DNA of 64,000 bases, from assembly GCA_041744375.1 (NCBI GenBank), contig JBGTLA010000049.1, positions 1-64,000 of the forward strand, in the 5' to 3' direction. Below, in pieces: positions 1 through 7,383 of this stretch (position 1 is the stretch's first letter; each line of letters begins with the position of its first letter). Both the position numbers and the translations under genes were made by a program. This DNA is from JBGTLA01 sp041744375. GTDB lineage: Bacteria; Actinomycetota; Acidimicrobiia; Spongiisociales; ZC4RG35. Below the pieces are notes generated by a model. It saw nothing but the letters and a program-made list of their open reading frames with translations, ran no database searches and had not been told where the DNA came from.

Positions 1-1
1 G

Positions 2-148
2 GCGGCGGCCGAATGGGCCGCCGCGCTCGAGTCGGCAGCCGGTCAGGGTGACGCCGCCCAGGCGAAGGTGGCGGCCACGCGTCTGGAGGCAATGCGACAA
101 GATGTCGAGGTGGCGCTCGACGGCGCCGTCGTCGCCTGCCGGGACTAG
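2..148 (+). CDS. 3' end of an unrecognised protein (partial)
   Basis: The reading frame is open from the window edge to a TAG stop and gives 48 residues rich in Ala, Glu and Gln, ending in VVACRD. The composition suggests an amphipathic helix with strong third-position GC, so it reads as coding. The start lies outside the window and the family cannot be identified. The stop codon is formed by the CTAGGAC terminus of the adjacent repeat, so repeat insertion may have set the present C-terminus. Confidence 0.55.
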   Translation, partial: AAAEWAAALESAAGQGDAAQAKVAATRLEAMRQDVEVALDGAVVACRD

Positions 149-250
149 GACGGTGTTGAATAACAATGGAAGCCGACCGGCAGCTCGCCTAAGTGCCTGG
201 TAGGAGGACTGGCGTCGACGGCTGGAGCGAATTGTTCAACACTGTCCTAG
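147..250 (+). repeat. ~104-bp palindromic dispersed repeat, copy A1
   Basis: The element begins AGGACGGTGTTGAA and ends TTCAACACTGTCCTAG, so its ends form a long imperfect stem. A second paired segment, AGCCG with CGGCT, sits inside. The centre contains AAGTGCCTGG and GGAGGACTGGCGTCGA, which recur in the other copies. It is followed directly, head to tail, by copy A2 with a shared AG. Related copies lie at 249-352, 42621-42725 (reverse) and 58414-58518. No reading frame is preserved between copies because single-base indels shift the frame. Confidence 0.8.
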
Positions 251-352
251 GAAGTTGCTGAACGAAAGCGGAAGCCCGGTCGCGAGCGGGTCAAGTGCCT
301 GGTGGGGAGACTTGTTCTGGACGGCTGGAACGATTTGTTCCGCACTGTCCAA
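249..352 (+). repeat. ~104-bp palindromic dispersed repeat, copy A2
   Basis: This is a diverged tandem copy of A1. It keeps the central AAGTGCCTGGT, the GACGGCTGGAACGA segment and the terminal CACTGTCC. Its left end (AGGAAGTTGCTGAACG) differs from A1, yet still pairs in part with its own right end (CGATTTGTTCCGCACTGTCC), which suggests that the stem rather than the sequence is kept. It ends just beyond the 3' end of the leftward glnR-like gene and could serve as that gene's terminator. Confidence 0.7.
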
Positions 353-370
353 ACCAAGGATCCTGGCCGA

Positions 371-1000
371 TCAGCCGAATCGGTAGCCGACCGAGCGCAC
401 GGTCGTTATCCACGACGCCCGTTCTTCACCCAATTTGGCGCGGACGCGGCGAACGTGAACGTCGACGGTACGCGCCCCGCCGTAATAGTCGTATCCCCAC
501 ACTTTCGAGAGGAGTTGTTGGCGGCTCCACACTCTCCGCTGATTCTCCACGAGGAATCGAAGGAGCTCGTACTCCATGTAGGTCAGGTCGAGCGGACGGC
601 CGTCCAACGCCGCCTGGTAGGTAAGCGTGTTCAGTTCGAGATCTTTGAAGCTCAGCTCATCGAATGTGTGAACCTGGTGAACCTGGCGCCGCAAGCGCAC
701 TCCTACCTCGGCGGGATCCACCGGCTCGACGATGAAGTCGACGATCCCACTGGCTCGTTCCACCAGGGGCAGAGTCGACGAGTCGGCGACGACGACAATG
801 GGCAAGCCGACATCCTCGGCGATCCGTTCGATGTGACGAAGACGCCGCATAGGTTCGTCGCCGAGCTCCACCACCAGGAGGGCGGCCTCGGCGACTTCGG
901 ACGGCACCAGGTCGCTGACCCAGCTGACCTCGGCGCCGGCCAGCACCAAAGCTGCCGCCAGTCCCTCCGAGCAATCGGCGGGGTAGGTGGCTACGTCCAC
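371..1000 (-). CDS. glnR: GlnR-like atypical OmpR-family response regulator
   Basis: A 209-residue protein with an N-terminal pseudo-receiver and a C-terminal winged helix (about residues 110-209). The winged-helix stretches DLTYMEYELLRFL and VWGYDYYGGARTVDVHVRR are typical of GlnR, the actinobacterial nitrogen regulator. The receiver lacks the acidic pair, has Glu where the phosphorylated Asp is expected (LLVVELGDEP) and Glu where the conserved Lys is expected (FIVEPVDP), so phosphorylation is unlikely. I chose the GTG at 1000, which has AGGAGA 7 nt upstream and starts 15 bp after the glnA2 stop. An ATG at 1078 would lie inside glnA2. Placement after glnA2 supports nitrogen control; the GlnR assignment is an inference from family resemblance. 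Confidence 0.75.
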   Translation of the reverse strand: MDVATYPADCSEGLAAALVLAGAEVSWVSDLVPSEVAEAALLVVELGDEPMRRLRHIERIAEDVGLPIVVVADSSTLPLVERASGIVDFIVEPVDPAEVGVRLRRQVHQVHTFDELSFKDLELNTLTYQAALDGRPLDLTYMEYELLRFLVENQRRVWSRQQLLSKVWGYDYYGGARTVDVHVRRVRAKLGEERASWITTVRSVGYRFG

Positions 1001-1014
1001 TGTGAGTTCTCCTG

Positions 1015-2340
1015 TCAGAGGATGGGTAAGAAGTGCTCGAGCTCGAAACGGGACACGTGGGACTGGTACCTCTCCCACTCCTTGCGCTTGTTGCGCAAGA
1101 ACCAGTCGAAAACATGTTCCCCGAGCGCTTCAGCCACCAGTTCTGAGCGTTCCATCGCCTCCAACGCTTCGGCCAGGGTTTCGGGGAGCCGGGCTATGCC
1201 CGCCGCCGCCCGCTCGGAGGGGGTCATCTGAAAGACGTTGTCGGCCACCTCGGGTGGGAGGTCATAACCTTCGTCGATCCCCTTGAGGCCGGCCGCCAGC
1301 AGTACCGAAAGAGCCAGATAAGGGTTGGCAGCAGAGTCCGCGGCCCGATACTCGACGCGCACGCTGGAGGACTTGCCCTTCTTGGGGGTGGGAACCCGGA
1401 CCAGCGCCGATTGGTTGTTGCGCGCCCACGACATGTAGATGGGAGCGTCGAATCCGCCTACCAGCCGCTTGTAGGAGTTGACCCATTGGTTGGTGACGGC
1501 GGTAATCTCGCGGGCGTGTCGCAGGAGCCCGGCGATGAAAGATTGGCCCACCGTCGACAGCCCGGTGGCGTTGCCGGGGTCGGCGAAGGCGTTGCGATCC
1601 CCCTCGAACAGCGACAAGTGGAGGTGCATCCCCGAGCCGTCGTGTTTCTCGAGTGGTTTGGGCATGAACGTGGCGTAGATGCCGTGTTGGAGGGCCACTT
1701 CTTTCACCGTCAGGCGGAAGGTCATGATGTTGTCGGCCATCGTCAGGGCGTCGGTATAACGCACGATGATCTCGTGTTGGCTCGGTGCCACCTCGTGGTG
1801 GCTGTGCTCCACGGGGATGCCCATCAGCTCCAGGGCGTTGATGGTCTTGCGCCGATACTCCTGGGCCACGTCGAGCGGGGTGTTGTCGAAGTATCCCCCG
1901 CGATCGAGCGGTACGGGATCCGCGCTCGAGTCCTCGAAATAGAAGAATTCGAGCTCGGGGGCCACATAGAAGGTATACCCCAGCTCCGAGGCGCGGTTCA
2001 GGTTGCGTTTGAGGACGGTGCGCGGATCCCCCCCGAACGGGTCGCCGTCGGGTGTCTGGATGTCGCAGAACATGCGCGCCACCTGTACCTCCTCCCGCCA
2101 CGGGAGAACGGCGAAGGTGGAGGGGTCGGGCCGGGCCAGCATGTCGGCCTCCTGGACTCGGGCATAGCCGTCGATGGAAGACCCGTCGAAGGTCATCCCC
2201 TCCTCGAAGGCGACTTCCAGCTCTGCCGGGCTGATCGAAACCGACTTCATGAACCCCTGGACATCGGTGAACCAGAGTCGCACGAAGCGTATACCCCGCT
2301 CTTCGACGGTGCGGAGCACGTATTCGGATTGTTTGGTCAT
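1015..2340 (-). CDS. glnA2: Type I glutamine synthetase, GlnA2-like
   Basis: A 441-residue glutamine synthetase that makes glutamine from glutamate, ammonia and ATP. The N-terminal beta-grasp (residues about 15-100) carries FDGSSIDGYARVQEADM, and the catalytic domain carries PELEFFYF, the His-rich EHSHHEVAPSQHE loop and NQWVNSYKRL. The sequence follows mycobacterial GlnA2 (Rv2222c) closely from start to end, including SELVAEALGEHVFDWFLRNK near the C-terminus. GlnA2-type enzymes are usually not the main ammonia-assimilating GS. A Tyr sits near the adenylylation position (EGYDLPPE), but I cannot judge whether it is modified. ATG at 2340 has GAGGAAC upstream. It is the first gene of a glnA2-glnR pair. 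Confidence 0.92.
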   Translation of the reverse strand: MTKQSEYVLRTVEERGIRFVRLWFTDVQGFMKSVSISPAELEVAFEEGMTFDGSSIDGYARVQEADMLARPDPSTFAVLPWREEVQVARMFCDIQTPDGDPFGGDPRTVLKRNLNRASELGYTFYVAPELEFFYFEDSSADPVPLDRGGYFDNTPLDVAQEYRRKTINALELMGIPVEHSHHEVAPSQHEIIVRYTDALTMADNIMTFRLTVKEVALQHGIYATFMPKPLEKHDGSGMHLHLSLFEGDRNAFADPGNATGLSTVGQSFIAGLLRHAREITAVTNQWVNSYKRLVGGFDAPIYMSWARNNQSALVRVPTPKKGKSSSVRVEYRAADSAANPYLALSVLLAAGLKGIDEGYDLPPEVADNVFQMTPSERAAAGIARLPETLAEALEAMERSELVAEALGEHVFDWFLRNKRKEWERYQSHVSRFELEHFLPIL

Positions 2341-2404
2341 CTCGTTCCTCGTCGACAGCAGGAACCATTATGGGAGCTGTTGCCTCCGCCAGTTGCATCG
2401 GCGG

Positions 2405-3046
2405 TCACGGGGTGGGGTCCGGTGGAGACACTCCCTCCTCCACCCATGGCCCCAGAATGGCCAGCAGCCGTTCCTCACCTGTGCCGCTCACGAACCACCA
2501 CACCCCGACGGCGAGAGTCGAGGCGGTCAGGGCCAGCAAGCCAACCAGATAGAACGGCATCACATTGGTGTCGAGAGCAGGGAGCCCGAGTGTCAGGCCC
2601 ACGGAGTAGGCCGCCAGTCCGAGGACGGTGTAGAAGATGGTCACGAACCCGAACCACGAAAAACCGTCGCCTCCGGCGATCGTGACCACCTTGCGACGGC
2701 CAAGGGGGAAGAGGTAGGTCTCCTCGAGGCGATGGGCTATGAGGACATCGCTTCCCACCTCTCGGTTGATGCGGCGCTCCAGGGCGGCGGCGAAGTGGCG
2801 CGCCAAGATGAGGTAGCTGGCGTCGAAGGCGGTCTGAACGGCGCCAAGTAGCGCCAGGAAGGGAAGGAGGAGAAGAAAGTGGCGACCCAGCACCTCCGCC
2901 GCCACGAACACACCCAGGACGAGGACCACGGTCGTGCGGATATCACGAAAGAAAGTCCGGTGGTAGAGGGCGTTCATCGCCCTCATCCGAGCGAGTTGCT
3001 GCTCGAGCAAACGGAGTCGGTCCGGGTCAGAGCCCGGTCGGCTCAT
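2405..3046 (-). CDS. Four-helix membrane protein of unknown function
   Basis: A 213-residue protein. An N-terminal basic amphipathic segment is followed by about four hydrophobic segments: near residues 38-56 and 58-75 and again near 130-155 and 165-190. Between the pairs is a polar stretch with ARHFAAALERRINREVG and EETYLFPLGRRKVVTIAGGDG. I do not recognise the family. Its start overlaps the whiB stop by 4 bp (ATGA type), so the two are translationally coupled and share the whiB promoter. It may therefore belong to the same B12-regulator-linked regulon, which is inference. Confidence 0.75.
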   Translation of the reverse strand: MSRPGSDPDRLRLLEQQLARMRAMNALYHRTFFRDIRTTVVLVLGVFVAAEVLGRHFLLLLPFLALLGAVQTAFDASYLILARHFAAALERRINREVGSDVLIAHRLEETYLFPLGRRKVVTIAGGDGFSWFGFVTIFYTVLGLAAYSVGLTLGLPALDTNVMPFYLVGLLALTASTLAVGVWWFVSGTGEERLLAILGPWVEEGVSPPDPTP

Positions 3047-3330
3047 CCCGTCCGTCGTCTGCGCTCGGCGAGCCAGCGACGTCGCAGGCGCTTGCGCTCA
3101 TCGGCCGTGAGCCCGCCCCAAATCCCATCCCGTTGATTGGCCTCGAGCGCGTAGAGGAGGCAATCATCGGCGACATCGCAACGGGCGCACACTTCTTTGG
3201 CTTTGCGAATCTGAAATTCAGCAGGGCCCGTCTCTCCCGCCGGGAAGAAGAGGTCGGTGGGGTAGTCGGCGCAGGCGGCGCGCTCGCGCCAGTCGGTGCT
3301 GATCTCCAGGTCTAGTAGTCGGGTTTCCAT
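3043..3330 (-). CDS. WhiB-family iron-sulfur transcription regulator
   Basis: A 95-residue WhiB protein. It has the four cluster cysteines (AACADY, then VCARCDVADDCL, giving C-X2-C-X5-C), the GIWGGL turn and a basic C-terminal tail (ERKRLRRRWLAERRRRTG) for DNA contact. WhiB proteins bind a redox- and NO-sensitive [4Fe-4S] cluster and work with the main sigma factor. The gene starts 67 bp from the divergent B12-binding regulator. Its likely promoter is -35 TTGATT (3366-3371, minus strand), a 17-bp spacer and -10 TAAGGT (3343-3348), giving a leader of only a few bases. The shared palindrome at 3354-3367 lies inside this spacer. Confidence 0.92.
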   Translation of the reverse strand: METRLLDLEISTDWRERAACADYPTDLFFPAGETGPAEFQIRKAKEVCARCDVADDCLLYALEANQRDGIWGGLTADERKRLRRRWLAERRRRTG

Positions 3331-3342
3331 GGTCTCGATTCC

Positions 3343-3371
3343 ACCTTACAGATTTTTAGCACTAAAATCAA
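3343..3371 (-). promoter_or_regulatory. Predicted whiB promoter
   Basis: On the minus strand TTGATT and TAAGGT are separated by exactly 17 bp. The start of transcription would fall about 6 bp before the whiB ATG. The 14-bp palindrome lies entirely within the spacer, so a bound regulator would block or twist the promoter. Confidence 0.5.
3354..3367. promoter_or_regulatory. Palindromic operator TTTTAG-CA-CTAAAA (copy 1)
   Basis: Perfect 6-bp arms flank a 2-bp centre. It sits between whiB and the divergent B12-binding regulator. On the plus strand its right arm overlaps a possible -10 (TAAAAT, 3363-3368) for the regulator gene. The same motif occurs once more in the window, over the promoter of the ECF sigma gene at 7385-7398. 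Confidence 0.6.
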
Positions 3372-3397
3372 GCGTTGCATATGATCACGGCCTACAG

Positions 3398-4270
3398 ATG
3401 AGCGACGACTTGACACTCAACGAGGTGGCGGACCGTCTGGGCGTCCACTACATGACCGCGTACCGCTACGTGCGCCTCGGACAGCTCCCTGCTCGCAAGG
3501 TCGGAACCTCTTGGAAGGTCGCTGTCGCTGATCTCAGTTCATTTCAACAACAGAAAGTTAGCGAGTCTTCCCCAGGTTTGTCTAGAAGTTCTTCCAATTG
3601 GGCCGCCCGGCTCGAGTCGCGTCTCATCGAAGGCGACCAAGCGGGTGCCTGGAAGGTGATCGAGGCGGCCATGACCGCCGGTGCCGAGCCTCTCGAAGTC
3701 TACACCGACATGGTGATCCCAGCCTTGGAGTCGATCGGCGACCGGTGGGAGCGGGGGGATTTGAGTGTTGCCGACGAACACGTGGCCTCGGCCGTGGCCA
3801 CTCGCCTCATCGGGCGGCTCGGCCCGCGTTTCGCCCGTCGCGGACGCAAGAAGGGCACGGTGGTCGTGGCGGGGCCGCCGGGGGAACGTCACAGTCTGGG
3901 CCTGTCGATGGCGGCCGATGCTCTCAGGGGTGAGGGCTACGAGGTCATCGATCTGGGCCCCGACACACCCCTCGAGTCGTTGGCTCTCACGGTGGGAAGG
4001 GTGGACCGCTTGCGCGGGGTGTGCATCGGAGTCACGGCGACAGCCAGTCTCGGGGCGGCGCGCGACATGGTGGAGACGGCGAAGGAGACCATGGCCGTGC
4101 CGGTGCCAATCCTGGTGGGCGGTGGTGCCGTCGCCGATGATGCCGACGCCGTAGCTCTTGGAGCCCATGCCACTTCCACGGTGGGCACGGTGGCCGAAGT
4201 GCTCGAGACGTGGGGTGCCGCCCTGGCCGCGGAGGCGGCGCAAGAGTCTCCCACGCCCGACCCGGCGTGA
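3398..4270 (+). CDS. CarH/LitR-like cobalamin-binding transcription regulator with excisionase-type HTH
   Basis: A 290-residue protein. Residues about 5-50 form a MerR-superfamily/excisionase-type helix-turn-helix (LTLNEVADRLGVHYMTAYRYV). Residues about 70-140 form a methionine-synthase-like cap, and 150-275 a Rossmann-type B12-binding domain. The cap contains W117-x9-E127-H128, the motif associated with adenosylcobalamin photoreceptors of the CarH family. E163-R-H165-S-L-G168 supplies the lower axial His. The residue after Trp is Glu118, whereas Thermus CarH has the light-adduct His132 there, so the photochemistry may differ. I chose the ATG at 3398; longer forms run into the whiB promoter. 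It faces the sigma/anti-sigma operon. Repression at the shared palindrome, relieved by light or altered B12, is inference. Confidence 0.8.
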   Translation: MSDDLTLNEVADRLGVHYMTAYRYVRLGQLPARKVGTSWKVAVADLSSFQQQKVSESSPGLSRSSSNWAARLESRLIEGDQAGAWKVIEAAMTAGAEPLEVYTDMVIPALESIGDRWERGDLSVADEHVASAVATRLIGRLGPRFARRGRKKGTVVVAGPPGERHSLGLSMAADALRGEGYEVIDLGPDTPLESLALTVGRVDRLRGVCIGVTATASLGAARDMVETAKETMAVPVPILVGGGAVADDADAVALGAHATSTVGTVAEVLETWGAALAAEAAQESPTPDPA

Positions 4271-4271
4271 A

Positions 4272-4318
4272 GCAACCCAGGCAGCCACCGCTCAGCGATG
4301 TCTCCCGCCCTGGGTTGC
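4272..4318. terminator. Hairpin between convergent genes
   Basis: GCAACCCAGG at 4272-4281 pairs perfectly with CCTGGGTTGC at 4309-4318. It begins 1 bp after the stop of the B12-binding regulator and lies before the 3' end of the leftward DUF1295 gene, so it can act on both strands. There is no U-tract. A comparable CAACCCCGGGTT hairpin lies at 39921-39969. Confidence 0.55.
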
Positions 4319-4336
4319 GCCGCTCGGTGACGGTCC

Positions 4337-5113
4337 TCAGGGCGACTTGCGCGGACCGGGGAAGAAGGCGTTGGTGCTCCGCACATACTCGTCGTAGCCG
4401 GGACGGTGCTGGCCGATGGTCGACTCCAGCAGGCCGACACCGGAGACCCGCATGAGCAGGATGGACATGACGATCGGGCCGACCAGCGTCCACCATGCTC
4501 CGGCGGCGAGGGCGATGATGTAGAGACCCCACCACACCATGAAGTCGCCGAAGTAGTTGGGATGGCGGGTGTGGCGCCACAGTCCGGTGTCGAGCACGCG
4601 ACCGCGATTGGCCGGATCCGCCTTGAACCGGGACAACTGGAGGTCGCCGATGGTCTCGTAGGAGAACCCGCCGATCCAGGCCGCCAACCCGATCAGGTCG
4701 AGGATTCCCAGGGGTTCGCCCGGGGGCCGCTGGCCTACCTGCACAGGAAGTGATACCACCCACATCAGCGCTCCCTGGAGCGCGAAGACGGTGAAGAGGC
4801 TCTTCCACCAGAAGGTCGCCGGTGACTTGGCCCGCATGTTCTGGTAGCGGAAGTCCTCGCCGTGGCCCAGGTTTCGTCGGGCCAGGTGAACGGACAAGCG
4901 CAGGCCCCACACGGTTGTCAACCCCACCAGCAGCCATCCCCTCGGACCGGTGCCATCGGTGGTGATGAGCACGACCCAGGCAACGATCACGAATCCCAAA
5001 CCCCACACGAGGTCGACGATGGATGCATCTTTGGCGATCACTGAGATGACCCACACCGTCACCATGAGGGCGGCGATGGCGAGGGCTGCGGCAACCATCA
5101 TGTCGGCCATCAC
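4337..5113 (-). CDS. DUF1295 membrane protein (steroid 5-alpha-reductase/isoprenylcysteine methyltransferase-like fold)
   Basis: A 258-residue polytopic membrane protein with about seven hydrophobic segments. The C-terminal signature RHTRHPNYFGDFMVWWG (about residues 180-196) marks the NAD(P)H- or SAM-dependent steroid-reductase/ICMT-like superfamily. DUF1295 genes elsewhere recur with lipid-modifying genes in light- or singlet-oxygen-induced regulons; this is family knowledge, not seen here. It is the last gene of the sigma-rskA-acyltransferase operon and overlaps the acyltransferase stop by 4 bp. The substrate is unknown. Confidence 0.85.
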   Translation of the reverse strand: MMADMMVAAALAIAALMVTVWVISVIAKDASIVDLVWGLGFVIVAWVVLITTDGTGPRGWLLVGLTTVWGLRLSVHLARRNLGHGEDFRYQNMRAKSPATFWWKSLFTVFALQGALMWVVSLPVQVGQRPPGEPLGILDLIGLAAWIGGFSYETIGDLQLSRFKADPANRGRVLDTGLWRHTRHPNYFGDFMVWWGLYIIALAAGAWWTLVGPIVMSILLMRVSGVGLLESTIGQHRPGYDEYVRSTNAFFPGPRKSP

Positions 5114-6117
5114 GTAGCTTCGACGGCGGGTTCTGCCATCACCCAGCGATCGATCTCATGCCATACCTCGAACAGCCAGGCTGTGCGCGCCGCCCTTTCG
5201 TCGGGAATGGTGTCGCGCTGGATCCTCCACAGCTTCACATCGATGGTTCGACCAACCATGGCCCCCCGCCAGATGTCGGCGATCCGGGCGAAACCATCGA
5301 GTCCGCGGTGGGCGAGGACCACCACATCTGCCCGACAGGCGTCGAGGAGGGCGGCGACACCTCCGGACCGAGGGGGCATCACCGACTTCAGGTCACGAGC
5401 CATCTGGTGGATGCGGGGGGACTGGCGTTCCAGGGTCTTCAGCGACCGGGCCAATTTGGAGGCCGTGAAGCGGGTGCCCTCCGGGAACAGGAGCACGCCA
5501 TCGTTCGGGCCCATCTCTCGTGCCAGGGAGGCGATGGCGGCCACCGAGGCGTCTGGGTCCCCGGCCCGGTCGACGAATACGTTCGGCACCCGGTTACCGA
5601 CCACGTCGAGGGCAGGGTCGAACAGCAACTCCCGCTTCATGACGTAACGCAAGTGGATGCCGGTTTGTCTCGTCACGAACCGAGCCGGAAGAAGGTTGTC
5701 CACCACCGAGGTGTGACGAGACAAAACGAGGATGGGGCCGGGCGGGACCACCTCCGTTCCCTCGGCGCGGATGTCCAAACCGAAAATCTGTTCTGTGGCG
5801 GCCAACAGTGTGGCCGCCCACCTGTCTTGTATGGCGTAGGTCCTTGCCTTCAGCGCGCTGCTACCCGGCGAGGTTGCCCAGACCCAGCCCGCTGCCGCCA
5901 GCCCGAAGGTCTCGGCCACCAGGTACACGGTGGCGAAAGCCACCAGCCGGGTCGCCATGAAAGGGGTGCGCCGTCGGGCCCAGCGCAGGGCATCGACGAT
6001 CAACGCCACTGGGATGGTCAATGGCAGCAGCGCCGTCATAACCAGGGCGCCGATTACGACCGAAGGTATGGTCGTCAGCCGTCTCCGCCATCGGTCGGGG
6101 TCGGATGGCTCATGCAT
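5110..6117 (-). CDS. PlsC-like lysophospholipid acyltransferase
   Basis: A 335-residue protein with two N-terminal hydrophobic segments and the acyltransferase motifs HTSVVD (HX4D, catalytic) and LLFPEGTRFT (motif III). It probably acylates a lyso-phospholipid or related acceptor at the membrane. I chose the ATG at 6117 (MHEPSDPDRW), which overlaps the anti-sigma stop by 8 bp; the upstream ATG at 6162 would lie well inside rskA. It is the third gene of the operon led by the ECF sigma factor, which suggests that membrane lipid change is an output of that system (inference). Confidence 0.8.
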   Translation of the reverse strand: MHEPSDPDRWRRRLTTIPSVVIGALVMTALLPLTIPVALIVDALRWARRRTPFMATRLVAFATVYLVAETFGLAAAGWVWATSPGSSALKARTYAIQDRWAATLLAATEQIFGLDIRAEGTEVVPPGPILVLSRHTSVVDNLLPARFVTRQTGIHLRYVMKRELLFDPALDVVGNRVPNVFVDRAGDPDASVAAIASLAREMGPNDGVLLFPEGTRFTASKLARSLKTLERQSPRIHQMARDLKSVMPPRSGGVAALLDACRADVVVLAHRGLDGFARIADIWRGAMVGRTIDVKLWRIQRDTIPDERAARTAWLFEVWHEIDRWVMAEPAVEAT

Positions 6118-6808
6118 CTGCGCTCCACACTGCCACGGCCGGCTGACTGGAGACCGCCACACCTCCCGACTCCTCTTCGGTTATGACCAGAGCCTCCAGC
6201 TGGTCGGCGTCCACCCGGAACGGTGTGGCGTGGGGATCGTCGGCAAGGAGCCCCGCCGATATCACCTCTCCGTCGAGGACAGCCCACAGTTGGTAAATGC
6301 GGTCGCCGGTGGGTGGACCGAGAGAAGAGTGGGTCACGATTCCTCGACCGTCATCGGCGATGGTCACGACCGCCATCTCTTGACCATCGTTGTCGACGAG
6401 TATCAGCGTTTGACCCTCGAGGGCCTCCGCCAAGACAGCGAAGTCCACGGTCTGATCATCCAGTGCCGCCTGGAGCTGGTCGACTTGGGAATTCAGGTCC
6501 ATCACTCGCGTCGTCTGGACGCCAAACCCGGCAACGACCGCCACCAGTGCCGCCACCAGCAACTGCCGGGCCCAACCGGGCTTCTTCGGCTCCACCGTCG
6601 TCTCGATCCGTTCCCACAGATCCGGAGACGGTGGCTGTGCCGGCGGGAGGTGCTGCACAATTCGGATGTGGCTGTCCAACTCACGGCGGCACTCCTCACA
6701 CCGGGATACGTGCTGTTCGACGAGCCGGCCTTCGTATGCCTCGGTCGCCCCAAGAGCGTGTACTCCCAAGAGTTCTTGGACTTCCCCGTGTTGACGTTCG
6801 TCGGTCAC
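6110..6808 (-). CDS. rskA: RskA-like membrane anti-sigma factor
   Basis: A 232-residue protein. The N-terminal zinc-binding anti-sigma domain contains HVSRCEECRREL. One transmembrane segment (about residues 79-100, WARQLLVAALVAVVAGFG) is followed by a coiled stretch and an extracytoplasmic RskA domain. Such proteins hold their ECF sigma factor inactive until cleaved by membrane proteases. It overlaps the sigma gene by 4 bp and the downstream acyltransferase by 8 bp, as expected for a translationally coupled operon. Confidence 0.85.
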   Translation of the reverse strand: MTDERQHGEVQELLGVHALGATEAYEGRLVEQHVSRCEECRRELDSHIRIVQHLPPAQPPSPDLWERIETTVEPKKPGWARQLLVAALVAVVAGFGVQTTRVMDLNSQVDQLQAALDDQTVDFAVLAEALEGQTLILVDNDGQEMAVVTIADDGRGIVTHSSLGPPTGDRIYQLWAVLDGEVISAGLLADDPHATPFRVDADQLEALVITEEESGGVAVSSQPAVAVWSADA

Positions 6809-7377
6809 GCCACCGCGCCTCGGAGTTCGTCGTGGAGTCGACGAAGTCCGCTACGGATGCGGCTCTTGATCGTCCCTTCCGCCTCACCCAGCAGGGTGGC
6901 GACCTCCCGGTAGCTGTGGCCCCCGTAGTAGGCGAGCTCGATAGGACGGCGCTCCCTTTCGGGGAGGGCCTCGAGGGCGGTACGGACCGTCTCGCCCACG
7001 GTCATCTCGATGGCCTGTTCGTCGGTGCCGGCCGTTCCGTTCGGCGCCATCCATCCCTCGCGGTCTTCTCGGACGCGGCGCGCCGACTCGGACCGGATGA
7101 GATCGATCGAGCGACCCCGCGAATGTTGGAGAAGAAACGAGCGCAGACTTCCACGACCCGAATCGTAGGCGTGGGGACGGTCCCAAAGACGAACGAAAAC
7201 CTCCTGGGTGGCTTCCTCGGCCAGACTCCGATTGCGGGTCAGCCGCAGAGAGAGGCCGAAGACGGCGTCGGCGTGGAGACGGTAGATGTCGGCGAGCGCC
7301 GACCGATCGCCTTCCTGCAGTCGTTCGATGAGGCCTTGGTCGAGGTCGGCGGGAGATCGGATGGCTGCGAGCGTCAT
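6805..7377 (-). CDS. sigK: ECF RNA polymerase sigma factor, SigK-like
   Basis: A 190-residue two-domain sigma factor. Region 2 holds DIYRLHADAVFGLSLRLT and AEEATQEVFVRLW (about residues 28-70), and region 4 holds LPERERRPIELAYYGGHSYREVA and TIKSRIRSGLRRL (about 134-182). The cognate RskA-type anti-sigma follows with a 4-bp overlap. The ATG at 7377 sits 6 bp after a strong -10, so the mRNA is probably leaderless. The promoter carries the same palindrome as the whiB/B12-regulator region. SigK is assigned by partner type; a LitS-like role under B12 control is an alternative name for the same idea. Confidence 0.85.
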   Translation of the reverse strand: MTLAAIRSPADLDQGLIERLQEGDRSALADIYRLHADAVFGLSLRLTRNRSLAEEATQEVFVRLWDRPHAYDSGRGSLRSFLLQHSRGRSIDLIRSESARRVREDREGWMAPNGTAGTDEQAIEMTVGETVRTALEALPERERRPIELAYYGGHSYREVATLLGEAEGTIKSRIRSGLRRLHDELRGAVA

Positions 7378-7383
7378 TAGGGG

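Noticed and set aside
302..1231. Plus-strand 309-residue frame over glnR.
   Set aside because: It begins in repeat copy A2 and runs antisense to the GlnR winged helix.
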